Origin: Hyphomonadaceae bacterium
GTDB lineage: Bacteria > Pseudomonadota > Alphaproteobacteria > Caulobacterales > Hyphomonadaceae
Assembly: GCA_022844475.1 (NCBI GenBank)
Contig: JALHLR010000007.1
Coordinates: 34,110-98,109 of the forward strand
Length of the DNA: 64,000 nucleotides
Direction of reading: 5' to 3'
The notes under the pieces were generated by a model, which saw only the letters and a program-made list of their open reading frames with translations, had not been told where the DNA came from and ran no database searches. The position numbers were made by a program, and so were the translations under genes. Below, in pieces: positions 17,293-24,616 of the stretch. Within the stretch, counting starts at the first letter, position 1. Each line of letters opens with the position of its first letter.

Positions 17293-17579
17293 ATGCGCGA
17301 TGGCAAGGCGATGTCCTGCGGTGGCGGCGATGTTCTCGCCACGCTCATCGGCCTTTGCATCCAGCTCAAGCCTACGCTGGAGGACATGCGCGCCGGCGTC
17401 GAGGAGGGGCTGAGCGCCTATGCGGCCGACAACCTGAAGGCAGGACAGGCGATGCCGGAAGTGAGCGGTGTCGGATCGCGTGACGGGCGGTCGCGGTCTC
17501 GCATTCGGCATGCGTGGGCCAGAAGACCTTTTCCTGTGCCGGCGGGTTCAAGGTGACGATCTGCCAGCAACCCGACTGA
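17293..17579 (+). pseudogene. Possible frameshifted small gene after the paralog pair
   Basis: From ATG 17293 the frame reads a plausible soluble segment (TLIGLCIQLKPTLEDM, then EEGLSAYAADNLKAG). After about position 17485 it turns into an Arg-rich run typical of out-of-frame GC-rich DNA. One frame over, positions 17514-17579 read VGQKTFSCAGGFKVTICQQ and end in a stop, and this looks like a real C terminus. A single frameshift around 17484-17513 would join them. Translation of this stretch is uncertain, and it could also be non-coding. Confidence 0.3.
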
Positions 17580-17595
17580 AGGCCTCTGCGGAATG

Positions 17596-17633
17596 AAAAA
17601 AGCCGGCCCCTGACATCTAAGTCGGGAGCCGGC
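17596..17633 (-). terminator. Intrinsic terminator of the cold-shock gene
   Basis: Arms at 17602-17614 and 17621-17633 (GCCGGC at the base) pair over 13 positions with two mismatches. On the minus strand the hairpin is followed by six T residues. It lies about 70 bases after the csp stop. A weaker T stretch on the plus side could also stop the small-gene cluster. Confidence 0.8.
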
Positions 17634-17701
17634 CTTTCTCGTTCCTGTCAGCGGCGCGGCTGCACGCGCTCGCCATCAGGACAGCCATTTGGCGACAGGG
17701 T

Positions 17702-17911
17702 TTAGCTGACGCGCAGGTTCACGGCCGACATTTTGCCGGAGCGCTTGTCGGCTTGTTCTTCGAACGACACTTTCTGGCCGTCGACGAGGCCACGAAGGCC
17801 GGCAGCTTCCACGGCGCTGATGTGGACGAAAACGTCCTTCGCGCCGTTATCCGGCTGGATGAAGCCGTAGCCTTTGGTGGTGTTGAACCATTTAACAGTT
17901 CCGGTCGCCAT
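17702..17911 (-). CDS. Cold-shock domain protein (CspA family)
   Basis: This 69-residue protein is a single cold-shock OB fold. The RNA-binding motifs KGYGFIQ (RNP1) and VFVHI (RNP2) are both present, and the N terminus [17 protein letters not shown] is typical. Such proteins bind single-stranded RNA or DNA and melt secondary structure. The upstream region of about 300 bases before the next divergent gene could hold a long 5' leader, as is usual for csp genes. A strong terminator follows at 17596-17633. Confidence 0.95.
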   Translation of the reverse strand: MATGTVKWFNTTKGYGFIQPDNGAKDVFVHISAVEAAGLRGLVDGQKVSFEEQADKRSGKMSAVNLRVS

Positions 17912-18213
17912 TTCTGGGTCTTCCTTGCAAACAAACGTGACGACGTCCGCGCGTACGCGGTCCGCCCTTGGATCATCAAGCGTGGGTGGATGTCGTCAGC
18001 AGGCGCCGGTAGCCAATTACGGTGCGGCGTCGGGCCAAGTCGTCGGCCGAAACTCGATGGCGGGCTTATAGCGCATCTGGGCGCGCTTGGCAAAAGCGTT
18101 CGGCGCCGGTCAGTTTGCCTTGATTATTGGCCCCTGCGGGCGCATTTCATACATGTCGTTCTTTGAAAGCGCAGGCGCATGTCTGCACGGAGGGCGCCCA
18201 CAAGGAGGCCCCG
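17912..18213. other. Divergent intergenic region between csp and a small charged-protein gene
   Basis: This roughly 300-base stretch must hold the csp promoter and leader on the minus strand and a promoter for the plus-strand gene at 18214. The only firm signal I see is AAGGAGG at 18202-18208, which sets the GTG start of the next gene. No conserved RNA element was recognised by eye. Confidence 0.5.
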
Positions 18214-18492
18214 GTGTCCATCGAAGACAGAATTCCCCAGCTGACGGACAAGGAGCTGGAGAACCTCCACGACAATGCCGACCGGATTTCGAAGGGCGCC
18301 GCCTCGAAGCAGCAGGGCGAAGCCGCCCGTCTCCTGCCGATCATCGCCAACGCGCTCGTCGAGCGGAAGAAGACGCGCGCGAGCGAAGCCGCCGAGAAGA
18401 AAGTGACGCGCCAGAAGGACATGGCCGACGCCCGCGCCAAGAAGGCTGCGCAGCGCAAGGCCGCGAAGGCTGAAGAGGCCTCCGCCGAGTAG
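18214..18492 (+). CDS. Small highly charged helical protein, conserved hypothetical
   Basis: This 92-residue protein starts at GTG 18214, 5 bases after AAGGAGG. The longer frame from 18127 lacks a ribosome site. The N half is IEDRIPQLTDKELENL, then HDNADRISKGAASKQQGEA, and the C half is a Lys/Ala/Glu/Arg-rich helix that may form a coiled coil or bind nucleic acid. Proteins of this type occur next to csp or ftsK genes in relatives, from memory. The function is unknown. A bidirectional terminator follows. Confidence 0.65.
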   Translation: MSIEDRIPQLTDKELENLHDNADRISKGAASKQQGEAARLLPIIANALVERKKTRASEAAEKKVTRQKDMADARAKKAAQRKAAKAEEASAE

Positions 18493-18517
18493 GGCGCGCA
18501 CCAGAGTTCAAAACAAG

Positions 18518-18547
18518 AAAGGCCGGCTCGCATGAGCCGGCCTTTTC
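18518..18547. terminator. Bidirectional intrinsic terminator between convergent genes
   Basis: AAAGGCCGGCTC and GAGCCGGCCTTT form a perfect 12-bp stem with loop GCAT. T-rich tails are present on the plus side (CCTTTTCTGTT) and on the minus side (the complement of CAAGAAA). It can end both the 18214 gene and ftsK. Confidence 0.85.
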
Positions 18548-18583
18548 TGTTCGAAGCCGCTCTGTTCGAAGCCGCGAATGTGC

Positions 18584-21175
18584 TCAGGCCGCGTCGTCGT
18601 CGCGGTCAGCGCCGCGGCCCGCGTCACGCGACAGGATCTGGCGCTTGCCCGCATGGTCTGCGGCGGAGATGACGCCTTCGCGCTCCATCCGCTCGATCAT
18701 CGAGGCTGCGCGGTTGTAGCCGATGCGCAGGACACGCTGCACGTAGGAGGTGGTGGGACGCTTGTCGCGCACCACGGCCGCCACCGCCTCGCGGTACATG
18801 TCCTCTTCCGGATCCCCCGACGATGTGCCGAAAGCTGCGTCAGCAACTGAGGACTCTTCCTCCACCGGATCGGTGATGCCTTCGACATATTGTGGCGTGC
18901 CCTGGTCCTTGAGCCAGTTCACCACGCGCTCGACTTCCTCGTCCTTCACGAACGGGCCGTGCACGCGGGAGATCTTGCCGCCCGACTGCATCCACAGCAG
19001 GTCGCCCATGCCGAGCAGCTGCTCGGCCCCCTGTTCACCGAGAATCGTCCGGGAATCGATCTTGGTCGTGACCATGTAGGAGATGCGGGTCGGGAAGTTC
19101 GCCTTGATCGTGCCGGTGATGACATCGACCGATGGACGCTGCGTGGCGGTGATCAGGTGGATGCCCGCCGCGCGCGCCATCTGGGCGATACGCTGGACGG
19201 CGCCTTCGATGTCCTTGCCCGCGACCAGCATCAGGTCGGCCATTTCATCGATGATCACGACGATATGCGGCATGGGCTCGGGCTTCATCGCCTCGTTTTC
19301 CCAGATCGCTTCGCCGGTTTCCTTGTTCCAGCCGGTCTGCACCTGGCGTGTGAGATGCTCGCCCCTGGCTGCGGCTTCCTCGGCCTTCTGGTTGAAGCCG
19401 GCAAGGTTGCGCACGCCCATCTTGGACATGATCTCGTAGCGGCTCTCCATCTCGCGCACGACCCATTTAAGGGCGAGCACGGCCTTCTGCGGATCGGTCA
19501 CCACCGGCGCCAGAAGATGCGGGATGCCCTCGTATATCGACAGTTCGAGCATCTTCGGGTCGATCATGATGAAGCGGCACTTCTCGGGCGGCAGCTTGAA
19601 CATCAGCGACAGGATCATCGCGTTGATGCCCACCGACTTGCCCGAACCGGTGGTGCCGGCGATGAGCAGGTGAGGCATCTTGCCGAGATCGCCGATCTGC
19701 GGCTGCCCCTCGATGCTCTCGCCCAGTGCGAGTGGGAGGGCCATTCGCGCGCGCGTGAACTCGTTCGAGCTCAGCAGGTCGCGGAGATAGACCGTCTCGC
19801 GGTTCGGGTTGGGCAATTCGATGCCGATGGCGTTGCGGCCCGGAATGACCGCGACACGCGCAGAGGTCGCCGACATCGCGCGCGCGATGTCTTCGGCCAG
19901 CGCGATGACCTTGGAGGAGCGCACGCCGGCGGCGGGTTCAAGCTCGAACAGGGTGACAACCGGGCCAGGCCGCACTTCCGTGATGCGGCCCTTGATGCCG
20001 AATTCGTTGAGCACGCCGGCCAGGCGATCGGCCATGTCCAGAAGGCGGGCCTCGTCGACGTCCGAACGGCGCGGCGGGGGAATGTCGAGCAGCTCGATCG
20101 GCGGCACCGCCGTGTTCGGATCGCGCACGCGTGTGGCCTGCGGCGCGCGGGGGGTGGACTGCTGCTGCGCGGGCTGCTGGGCCGGCGCTGCTGCCTGTGC
20201 CGGCTGCATTGTCTGCGCAGGCTGCTGAGGGCGCGAGATGGTGCGCGGCGGAACGGCAGATGCCGCCGGCGCCTCGGCCGGCACGGGGCGGCCTTCGAGC
20301 ACGCGCGGAACGATCGGACGCTGGCGCGCCTGCGTCTCGGAGTTCTCGACGGCGTTGAAGAAGCCTCGCTCGCCATCCTCGAAACCGTCTTCCTCGGTGT
20401 AGACGATCGGCTCGATCACTTCGCGAGGCTTGTGGCCCAGCAGGCGCATGACGCCCTGCACCAGGCCGCCTGCAGCGACCGGGCGTGAGGAGAGGGCGGG
20501 TACGCCCGCGACGGCGAGCTGAGGGTCCATCTCGCGCTCGGGCTTGGAGGTGAGCGCACGCCAGAGCGAAGTCGCGTCGCTTGCGCCCATCCCCATCGCC
20601 ATCGCAGCGAACAGAATCGTGCAGAGGCCGGCGAGGGCGGAGGCCCAGACCTGCGCTTCAGGTATCTTGAGTGCTGCGAAAGGCGTCGAGATGATCACGA
20701 GCATCACTTCGCCGACCACGCCGCCAAGACCGGCCGACATGTCCCACGATTTCGGGATCGGCCATTCGGCAAGGCAGCACGCTGCGAACAGGATGGCGGC
20801 AAGCCCCCACATCCAGGCGGCCGGATCCTGCTGGCCGATGGCGAAGGCGCGACGCACGCCGCCGATCATCAGGCCAAAGCCGAGCAGGATGGCGGTCCAG
20901 CCAAAACCTTGCATCAGCACGTCGCCAAGGGCTGCGCCGACATGACCGAACATGTTCTCCGGGCCAGCCTCGCTCACCAGTCCGGTCGCGGCGTCGCGCA
21001 CGCGGGCGACAGCCATGTTGAAACTCGGGTCGCCTGCCGAATAGGACGAACAGGCCCCGCAGATGACCACGCCGGCCGAGAAGGCCGCCAGCCCCGAGAG
21101 GAACCGGCTGAACGCGCTTGAGCCCCGCGCGTCGCCGCCGTGGTCTTCGGAATGCGGCGCACGCGGTTGCGGCAT
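18584..21175 (-). CDS. ftsK: DNA translocase FtsK
   Basis: This 863-residue septal DNA pump helps clear and resolve chromosome termini at division. There are four to five membrane segments in the first 220 residues, then a Pro/Gln/Ala-rich linker (about residues 270-350). The RecA-like motor has Walker A GTTGSGKSVGIN near residue 512 and Walker B VVIIDEMADLM near residue 640. The C-terminal gamma winged helix (RDKRPTTSYVQRVLRIGYNRA) reads the KOPS signals. The gene is preceded by an unusually long gap toward amt. Confidence 0.96.
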   Translation of the reverse strand: MPQPRAPHSEDHGGDARGSSAFSRFLSGLAAFSAGVVICGACSSYSAGDPSFNMAVARVRDAATGLVSEAGPENMFGHVGAALGDVLMQGFGWTAILLGFGLMIGGVRRAFAIGQQDPAAWMWGLAAILFAACCLAEWPIPKSWDMSAGLGGVVGEVMLVIISTPFAALKIPEAQVWASALAGLCTILFAAMAMGMGASDATSLWRALTSKPEREMDPQLAVAGVPALSSRPVAAGGLVQGVMRLLGHKPREVIEPIVYTEEDGFEDGERGFFNAVENSETQARQRPIVPRVLEGRPVPAEAPAASAVPPRTISRPQQPAQTMQPAQAAAPAQQPAQQQSTPRAPQATRVRDPNTAVPPIELLDIPPPRRSDVDEARLLDMADRLAGVLNEFGIKGRITEVRPGPVVTLFELEPAAGVRSSKVIALAEDIARAMSATSARVAVIPGRNAIGIELPNPNRETVYLRDLLSSNEFTRARMALPLALGESIEGQPQIGDLGKMPHLLIAGTTGSGKSVGINAMILSLMFKLPPEKCRFIMIDPKMLELSIYEGIPHLLAPVVTDPQKAVLALKWVVREMESRYEIMSKMGVRNLAGFNQKAEEAAARGEHLTRQVQTGWNKETGEAIWENEAMKPEPMPHIVVIIDEMADLMLVAGKDIEGAVQRIAQMARAAGIHLITATQRPSVDVITGTIKANFPTRISYMVTTKIDSRTILGEQGAEQLLGMGDLLWMQSGGKISRVHGPFVKDEEVERVVNWLKDQGTPQYVEGITDPVEEESSVADAAFGTSSGDPEEDMYREAVAAVVRDKRPTTSYVQRVLRIGYNRAASMIERMEREGVISAADHAGKRQILSRDAGRGADRDDDAA

Positions 21176-21324
21176 GCCTTCGTCCTCACTGGAACAAGGT
21201 TAAATCAGCACGGCGACACTGGGGCGGCGGGGCTTAACGGGGCGCTACCAAAGCTGCCCCCAGGCAGCAGTTATGCGGGAAAATATCGTTACGGCCCCGT
21301 TGTTGTTTCGGGGTTGTTTCGGGC

Positions 21325-21364
21325 AAAAAAAGGGTCCCGGACGCACAGACGCACATCCGGGACC
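21325..21364 (-). terminator. Orphan minus-strand intrinsic terminator upstream of ftsK
   Basis: GGTCCCGGA (21333-21341) and TCCGGGACC (21356-21364) form a perfect 9-bp stem with a 14-base loop. Read on the minus strand, the stem is followed directly by a run of seven T residues (plus-strand A's at 21325-21331). No annotated minus-strand gene lies upstream, so it must end a short transcript started inside the gap or act as an attenuator before ftsK. Confidence 0.7.
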
Positions 21365-21451
21365 AACCCCATGATCCGGCCTTTCGACCGTCCATGCGAT
21401 CCCTCTAACGCCATTTGGCGCAGCCACACGCCGGGCGCCCGGTTTATGGTG

Positions 21452-21474
21452 CAGTGCAAGAAAATCTTGCACTG
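21452..21474. repeat. Perfect inverted repeat in the amt upstream region
   Basis: Arms CAGTGCAAGA and TCTTGCACTG are perfectly complementary over 10 bp around a 3-base A loop. It could be a regulator binding site for amt or for the transcript ended at 21325, or an RNA hairpin. It is not followed by a T run. Confidence 0.6.
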
Positions 21475-21667
21475 AAGGGCAGCGAGTGACCGACGCGGCG
21501 CCCAATTTTTGTGCAATCGACGTTGAGTCCGGAGGCGCGTCGTGCGGGCCGCTTGTCCGCAAGTCACGCCCCACCCCCTATCACAGATGCATCCTCCCGG
21601 GGGTCTCGCGGGTCCGTGGGGGTGCGTTTGTATGCGCCGGTTGCGTTGCCAACCTCAGGGGAGTCAA

Positions 21668-23236
21668 ATGTTTAACAAGATCAGTCGACTGGATCGACTT
21701 TCGCTTTGGGGGGCCGGCGTCAAGGCCGGACTGGCGGCCATGGCCGCCGCAGTTATGTTTTCGACGCTGAGCCCGGCTTCGGCGCAGCAGCCGGCGGAAG
21801 CCCCGCCGGCCGCGGAAGCGCCCGCGGCAGCACCGGTCGATCCGACCGCCGCAGCGCCTGAGGCTGCGGTTGCCGAAGAGCCGGCCGCCGCCGAAGAAGC
21901 CGCACCCGTCGAGCTTACCGTCGACAAGGGCGACACGGCCTGGATGCTCGTTTCGACCGTCCTCGTCCTCCTCATGATCATCCCGGGCCTTGCCCTGTTC
22001 TATGGCGGTCTCGTTCGCTCCAAGAACATGATCTCGCTGCTCAGCCAGGTCCTGATCGTGACCGCGATCGGGATGATCGCCTGGGTCGGCTGGGGCTATT
22101 CGATGGCCTTCACCGATGGCGGGAGTCTCAACCAGTTTGTTGGCGGCTTCTCGAAGGTCGGCCTTGCGGGCGTCGATACGTCCACACTGGTCGAAACCTT
22201 CTCGGTCGGCGTCGCCATCCCCGAGATCGTCTTCGTTGCCTTCCAGATGACCTTTGCGTGCATAACCACCGCCCTCGTGCTCGGCGGCGTTGCTGAACGT
22301 GCGAAATTCTGGGGCGTCGTGCTCTTCGCGGTCCTCTGGCCGATCGTCGTCTACTACCCGATGGCCCACATGGTCTGGTGGTGGGGCGGCCCGATCATGG
22401 CGTCCGATCCTGCGAACGCTGAAGCGCTCGCGGCCGGCGCCGGCCTGATCTGGTCCTTCGGCGCACTCGACTTCGCCGGCGGCACCGTCGTTCACATCAA
22501 CTCGGGTATCGCGGCCCTCGTCGGCGCGCTGATCCTCGGCAAACGCAAGTCCTACAAGTCTGAACCGATCCGTCCGCACAACCTGACCTTCACGCTGATC
22601 GGCACCGGTCTTCTGTGGGTTGGCTGGGTTGGCTTCAACGCTGGTTCGAACCTCGAATCGAACGCCTATGCCGGTCTTGCGCTGATCAACACCTTCGTCG
22701 CGACAGCTGCTGGCGCTCTCTCCTGGGCTCTTGCCGAAGCCGTGATCAAGAAGAAGCCGAGCCTGCTCGGCATGGCGTCCGGCGCAGTTGCGGGTCTTGT
22801 CGCAATCACGCCCGCCGCCGGCTTCTCCGGCCCGGTCGGCGCGATCGTGCTCGGCCTGGTCGTAGGCCCGATCTGTCTGTTCGCCTGCTCGGGTCTCAAG
22901 AACATGCTGGGCTATGATGACTCGCTCGACGTGTTCGGCATCCACGGCGTGGGCGGCATCGTCGGCGCAATCGGCACCGGCATTGTTGTCGCCCCGCAAC
23001 TGGGCGGCGCGGGTATCGTCGACTACGCCAATGGCGGCGTCGCGATCTACTCAGACTATGTCACGCAGGTGATCGCACAGCTGAAAGGCGTCGGCGTCAC
23101 CATCGTGTGGTCCGGCATCGGCTCGGCCATTGTCTGGTTCATCGTCAAGCTGGTCACCGGCGGCCGCGTGAAGGAAGAGATCGAGGAAGAAGGCCTCGAT
23201 CTCAACGAACACGGTGAATCGGCCTACCACACCTAG
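21668..23236 (+). CDS. amt: Ammonium transporter (Amt/MEP/Rh family)
   Basis: This 522-residue protein has a signal-like N terminus ending in SPASAQ, then an Ala/Pro/Glu-rich stretch of about 45 residues, then eleven membrane segments. The pore histidine pair is visible in TVVHINSG and FGIHGVGG, and DVFGIHGVGG is a family signature. AGLALINTFVA and GLFYGG-type motifs (GLALFYGGLVR) are also present. Amt channels move ammonium and are gated by the PII protein GlnK, but no glnK gene lies beside it here. ATG 21668 has GGGGAG upstream. A terminator follows at 23310. Confidence 0.95.
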   Translation: MFNKISRLDRLSLWGAGVKAGLAAMAAAVMFSTLSPASAQQPAEAPPAAEAPAAAPVDPTAAAPEAAVAEEPAAAEEAAPVELTVDKGDTAWMLVSTVLVLLMIIPGLALFYGGLVRSKNMISLLSQVLIVTAIGMIAWVGWGYSMAFTDGGSLNQFVGGFSKVGLAGVDTSTLVETFSVGVAIPEIVFVAFQMTFACITTALVLGGVAERAKFWGVVLFAVLWPIVVYYPMAHMVWWWGGPIMASDPANAEALAAGAGLIWSFGALDFAGGTVVHINSGIAALVGALILGKRKSYKSEPIRPHNLTFTLIGTGLLWVGWVGFNAGSNLESNAYAGLALINTFVATAAGALSWALAEAVIKKKPSLLGMASGAVAGLVAITPAAGFSGPVGAIVLGLVVGPICLFACSGLKNMLGYDDSLDVFGIHGVGGIVGAIGTGIVVAPQLGGAGIVDYANGGVAIYSDYVTQVIAQLKGVGVTIVWSGIGSAIVWFIVKLVTGGRVKEEIEEEGLDLNEHGESAYHT

Positions 23237-23309
23237 GGCACGGAAAACTCTCCCCTGGCTACCGGCCGCTGCCGGCGCGGCGGCCGGGGAAGGGGTGGAG
23301 ATGAGAGGA

Positions 23310-23344
23310 GGGGTGCGGTCATTCGACCGCGCCCCTTTTTCTTT
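23310..23344 (+). terminator. Intrinsic terminator after amt
   Basis: The arms GGGGTGCGGTC and GACCGCGCCCC pair over 11 positions with one G-T wobble around loop ATTC. TTTTTCTTT follows. It lies between amt and the hydroxylase gene. Confidence 0.85.
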
Positions 23345-23371
23345 GCGGCCCGGCGGGTCTATGTCTCTGAG

Positions 23372-24580
23372 ATGACCGAACCCGCAAAAGTCCATGCCTG
23401 CGACGTCGCCATTGCCGGCGGAGGTCCCGTCGGACTGACGCTTGCGCTCGCCCTCGCACGGAAGGGCTTCGACGTGGTGGTCGCGGATGCTGCGCCACCG
23501 CCGGGCGGGGGCACGGCGGATGCCCGCGCATGGTTCATCGCCTATGGCTGCTGGCGGATCTTTCGCGCCCTCGGTCTCGAGACTGAAGTACTGGCAGGCG
23601 CCGAGCCGGTCACGCAGGTTGAGGCGGAAGGCCGCGTCGGCGCCATCTCCTTCATCGCCGAGGACAGTGGCGAGCCGGTGCTCGGCTACATGGTCGAAGC
23701 GGGCGCGCTGGCGGCGGCGCTGCATACCGCCGTGGCCGCGGAAAAGCGCGTCACGCTTCTCTCGCGCACCCGCATCGAAAGCGTGACGTTTGGCGATCCC
23801 CGCGCCGTGCTGAAACTTGCCGATGGCGAGATTCATGCGCCGCTCGTCGTCGGCTGCGATGGCGCGCGCTCCATCGTGCGCCGCCAGGCCGGGCTTCGCT
23901 TCGAGGGGCACGACTATGACGCCGCCGCCGTCTCGACCACGGTCAGACTCGCAAGGCCGCACAATGGCCTCGCGCGGCAGGTCTTCCTGCCCAACGGACC
24001 CATGGCGGTGCTGCCGCTGCAGGGGGACCGCGCCAATCTGATCTGGACCGAGAAGGCGGCGGTCGCATCAGCTCTCGTCGATCTCGACGCAAGCGGGTTC
24101 GAACGCGAGCTTGCCAAGCGCGCCGGAGACTTCGTTCCGGGCGCGACGCTTGACGGACCGCGCGTCAGCTTTCCCATCGGCCTCTACATCGCCGAACGTT
24201 TCGAAGGCCCACGCGTCGCACTGGCAGGCGATGCAGCTCATGTCATTCACCCGCTGGCCGGGCAGGGCCTCAATCTCGGCCTCAAGGATGTTGCCGCGCT
24301 GGTCGATGTGATCTCCGGCGCCGCCCGTGCCGGTCTCGACATCGGCGCAGAGGGCGCGCTGGCGCCCTACACGCGCTGGCGGCGGGGCGATGTGGTTGCC
24401 ACGGCCGCCGCCATGGAAGGTTTCGCGCGCACGTTCACATCAGCCCTTCCGATCCGCCTGGCTGCTGGCGCGGCCATGGCGCTTGCGGGCGCAATCCCGC
24501 CCGCCCGCAAATTGTTCGCACGCGAGGCCGGCGGCGATCTCGGCGAGCTGCCTAGCCTGATGCAGGCCGCATCCCGTTAA
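23372..24580 (+). CDS. UbiH/UbiF/COQ6-type FAD-dependent monooxygenase
   Basis: This 402-residue flavoprotein belongs to the group A hydroxylases that act on the ubiquinone ring. The FAD-binding GGGPVG loop is at residues 16-21, the DG motif is in VVGCDGARSIVRR near residue 165, and GDAAHVIHPLAGQGLNLGLKD near residue 286 is the FAD ribityl-binding signature of the UbiH/COQ6 group. Which ring position it hydroxylates cannot be told from sequence. It is separated by 36 bases from the histidine kinase gene, with the same orientation. Confidence 0.85.
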   Translation: MTEPAKVHACDVAIAGGGPVGLTLALALARKGFDVVVADAAPPPGGGTADARAWFIAYGCWRIFRALGLETEVLAGAEPVTQVEAEGRVGAISFIAEDSGEPVLGYMVEAGALAAALHTAVAAEKRVTLLSRTRIESVTFGDPRAVLKLADGEIHAPLVVGCDGARSIVRRQAGLRFEGHDYDAAAVSTTVRLARPHNGLARQVFLPNGPMAVLPLQGDRANLIWTEKAAVASALVDLDASGFERELAKRAGDFVPGATLDGPRVSFPIGLYIAERFEGPRVALAGDAAHVIHPLAGQGLNLGLKDVAALVDVISGAARAGLDIGAEGALAPYTRWRRGDVVATAAAMEGFARTFTSALPIRLAAGAAMALAGAIPPARKLFAREAGGDLGELPSLMQAASR

Positions 24581-24616
24581 TCGTCTGGTCAGCAGGGCGC
24601 CTACAGGGTCGCCACA

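Larger units (their letters stand above)
21176..21667. other. Long divergent intergenic region ftsK / amt
   Basis: This 490-base gap holds a direct repeat of TTGTTTCGGG at 21303-21312 and 21314-21323. It also holds a strong minus-strand terminator hairpin at 21325-21364 and a perfect 10-bp inverted repeat at 21452-21474. GGGGAG before ATG 21668 sets the amt start. No sigma-54 element with correct GG/GC spacing was found for amt. The open frames on either strand show no protein-like features. Confidence 0.6.

Noticed and set aside
18890..20488. 532-codon frame antisense to ftsK
   Set aside because: It has His/Arg/Asp-rich composition and no motif, while the minus strand encodes a complete FtsK.
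21245..21574. Minus-strand frame of 109 codons in the ftsK-amt gap
   Set aside because: It has no ribosome site, contains the terminator hairpin, and shows no recognisable protein features. A non-coding RNA fits better.
23249..23305. Imperfect GC-rich inverted repeat after amt as a mobile repeat unit
   Set aside because: It lacks a clear repeat elsewhere in the window, and the real terminator is the hairpin with a T run just downstream.
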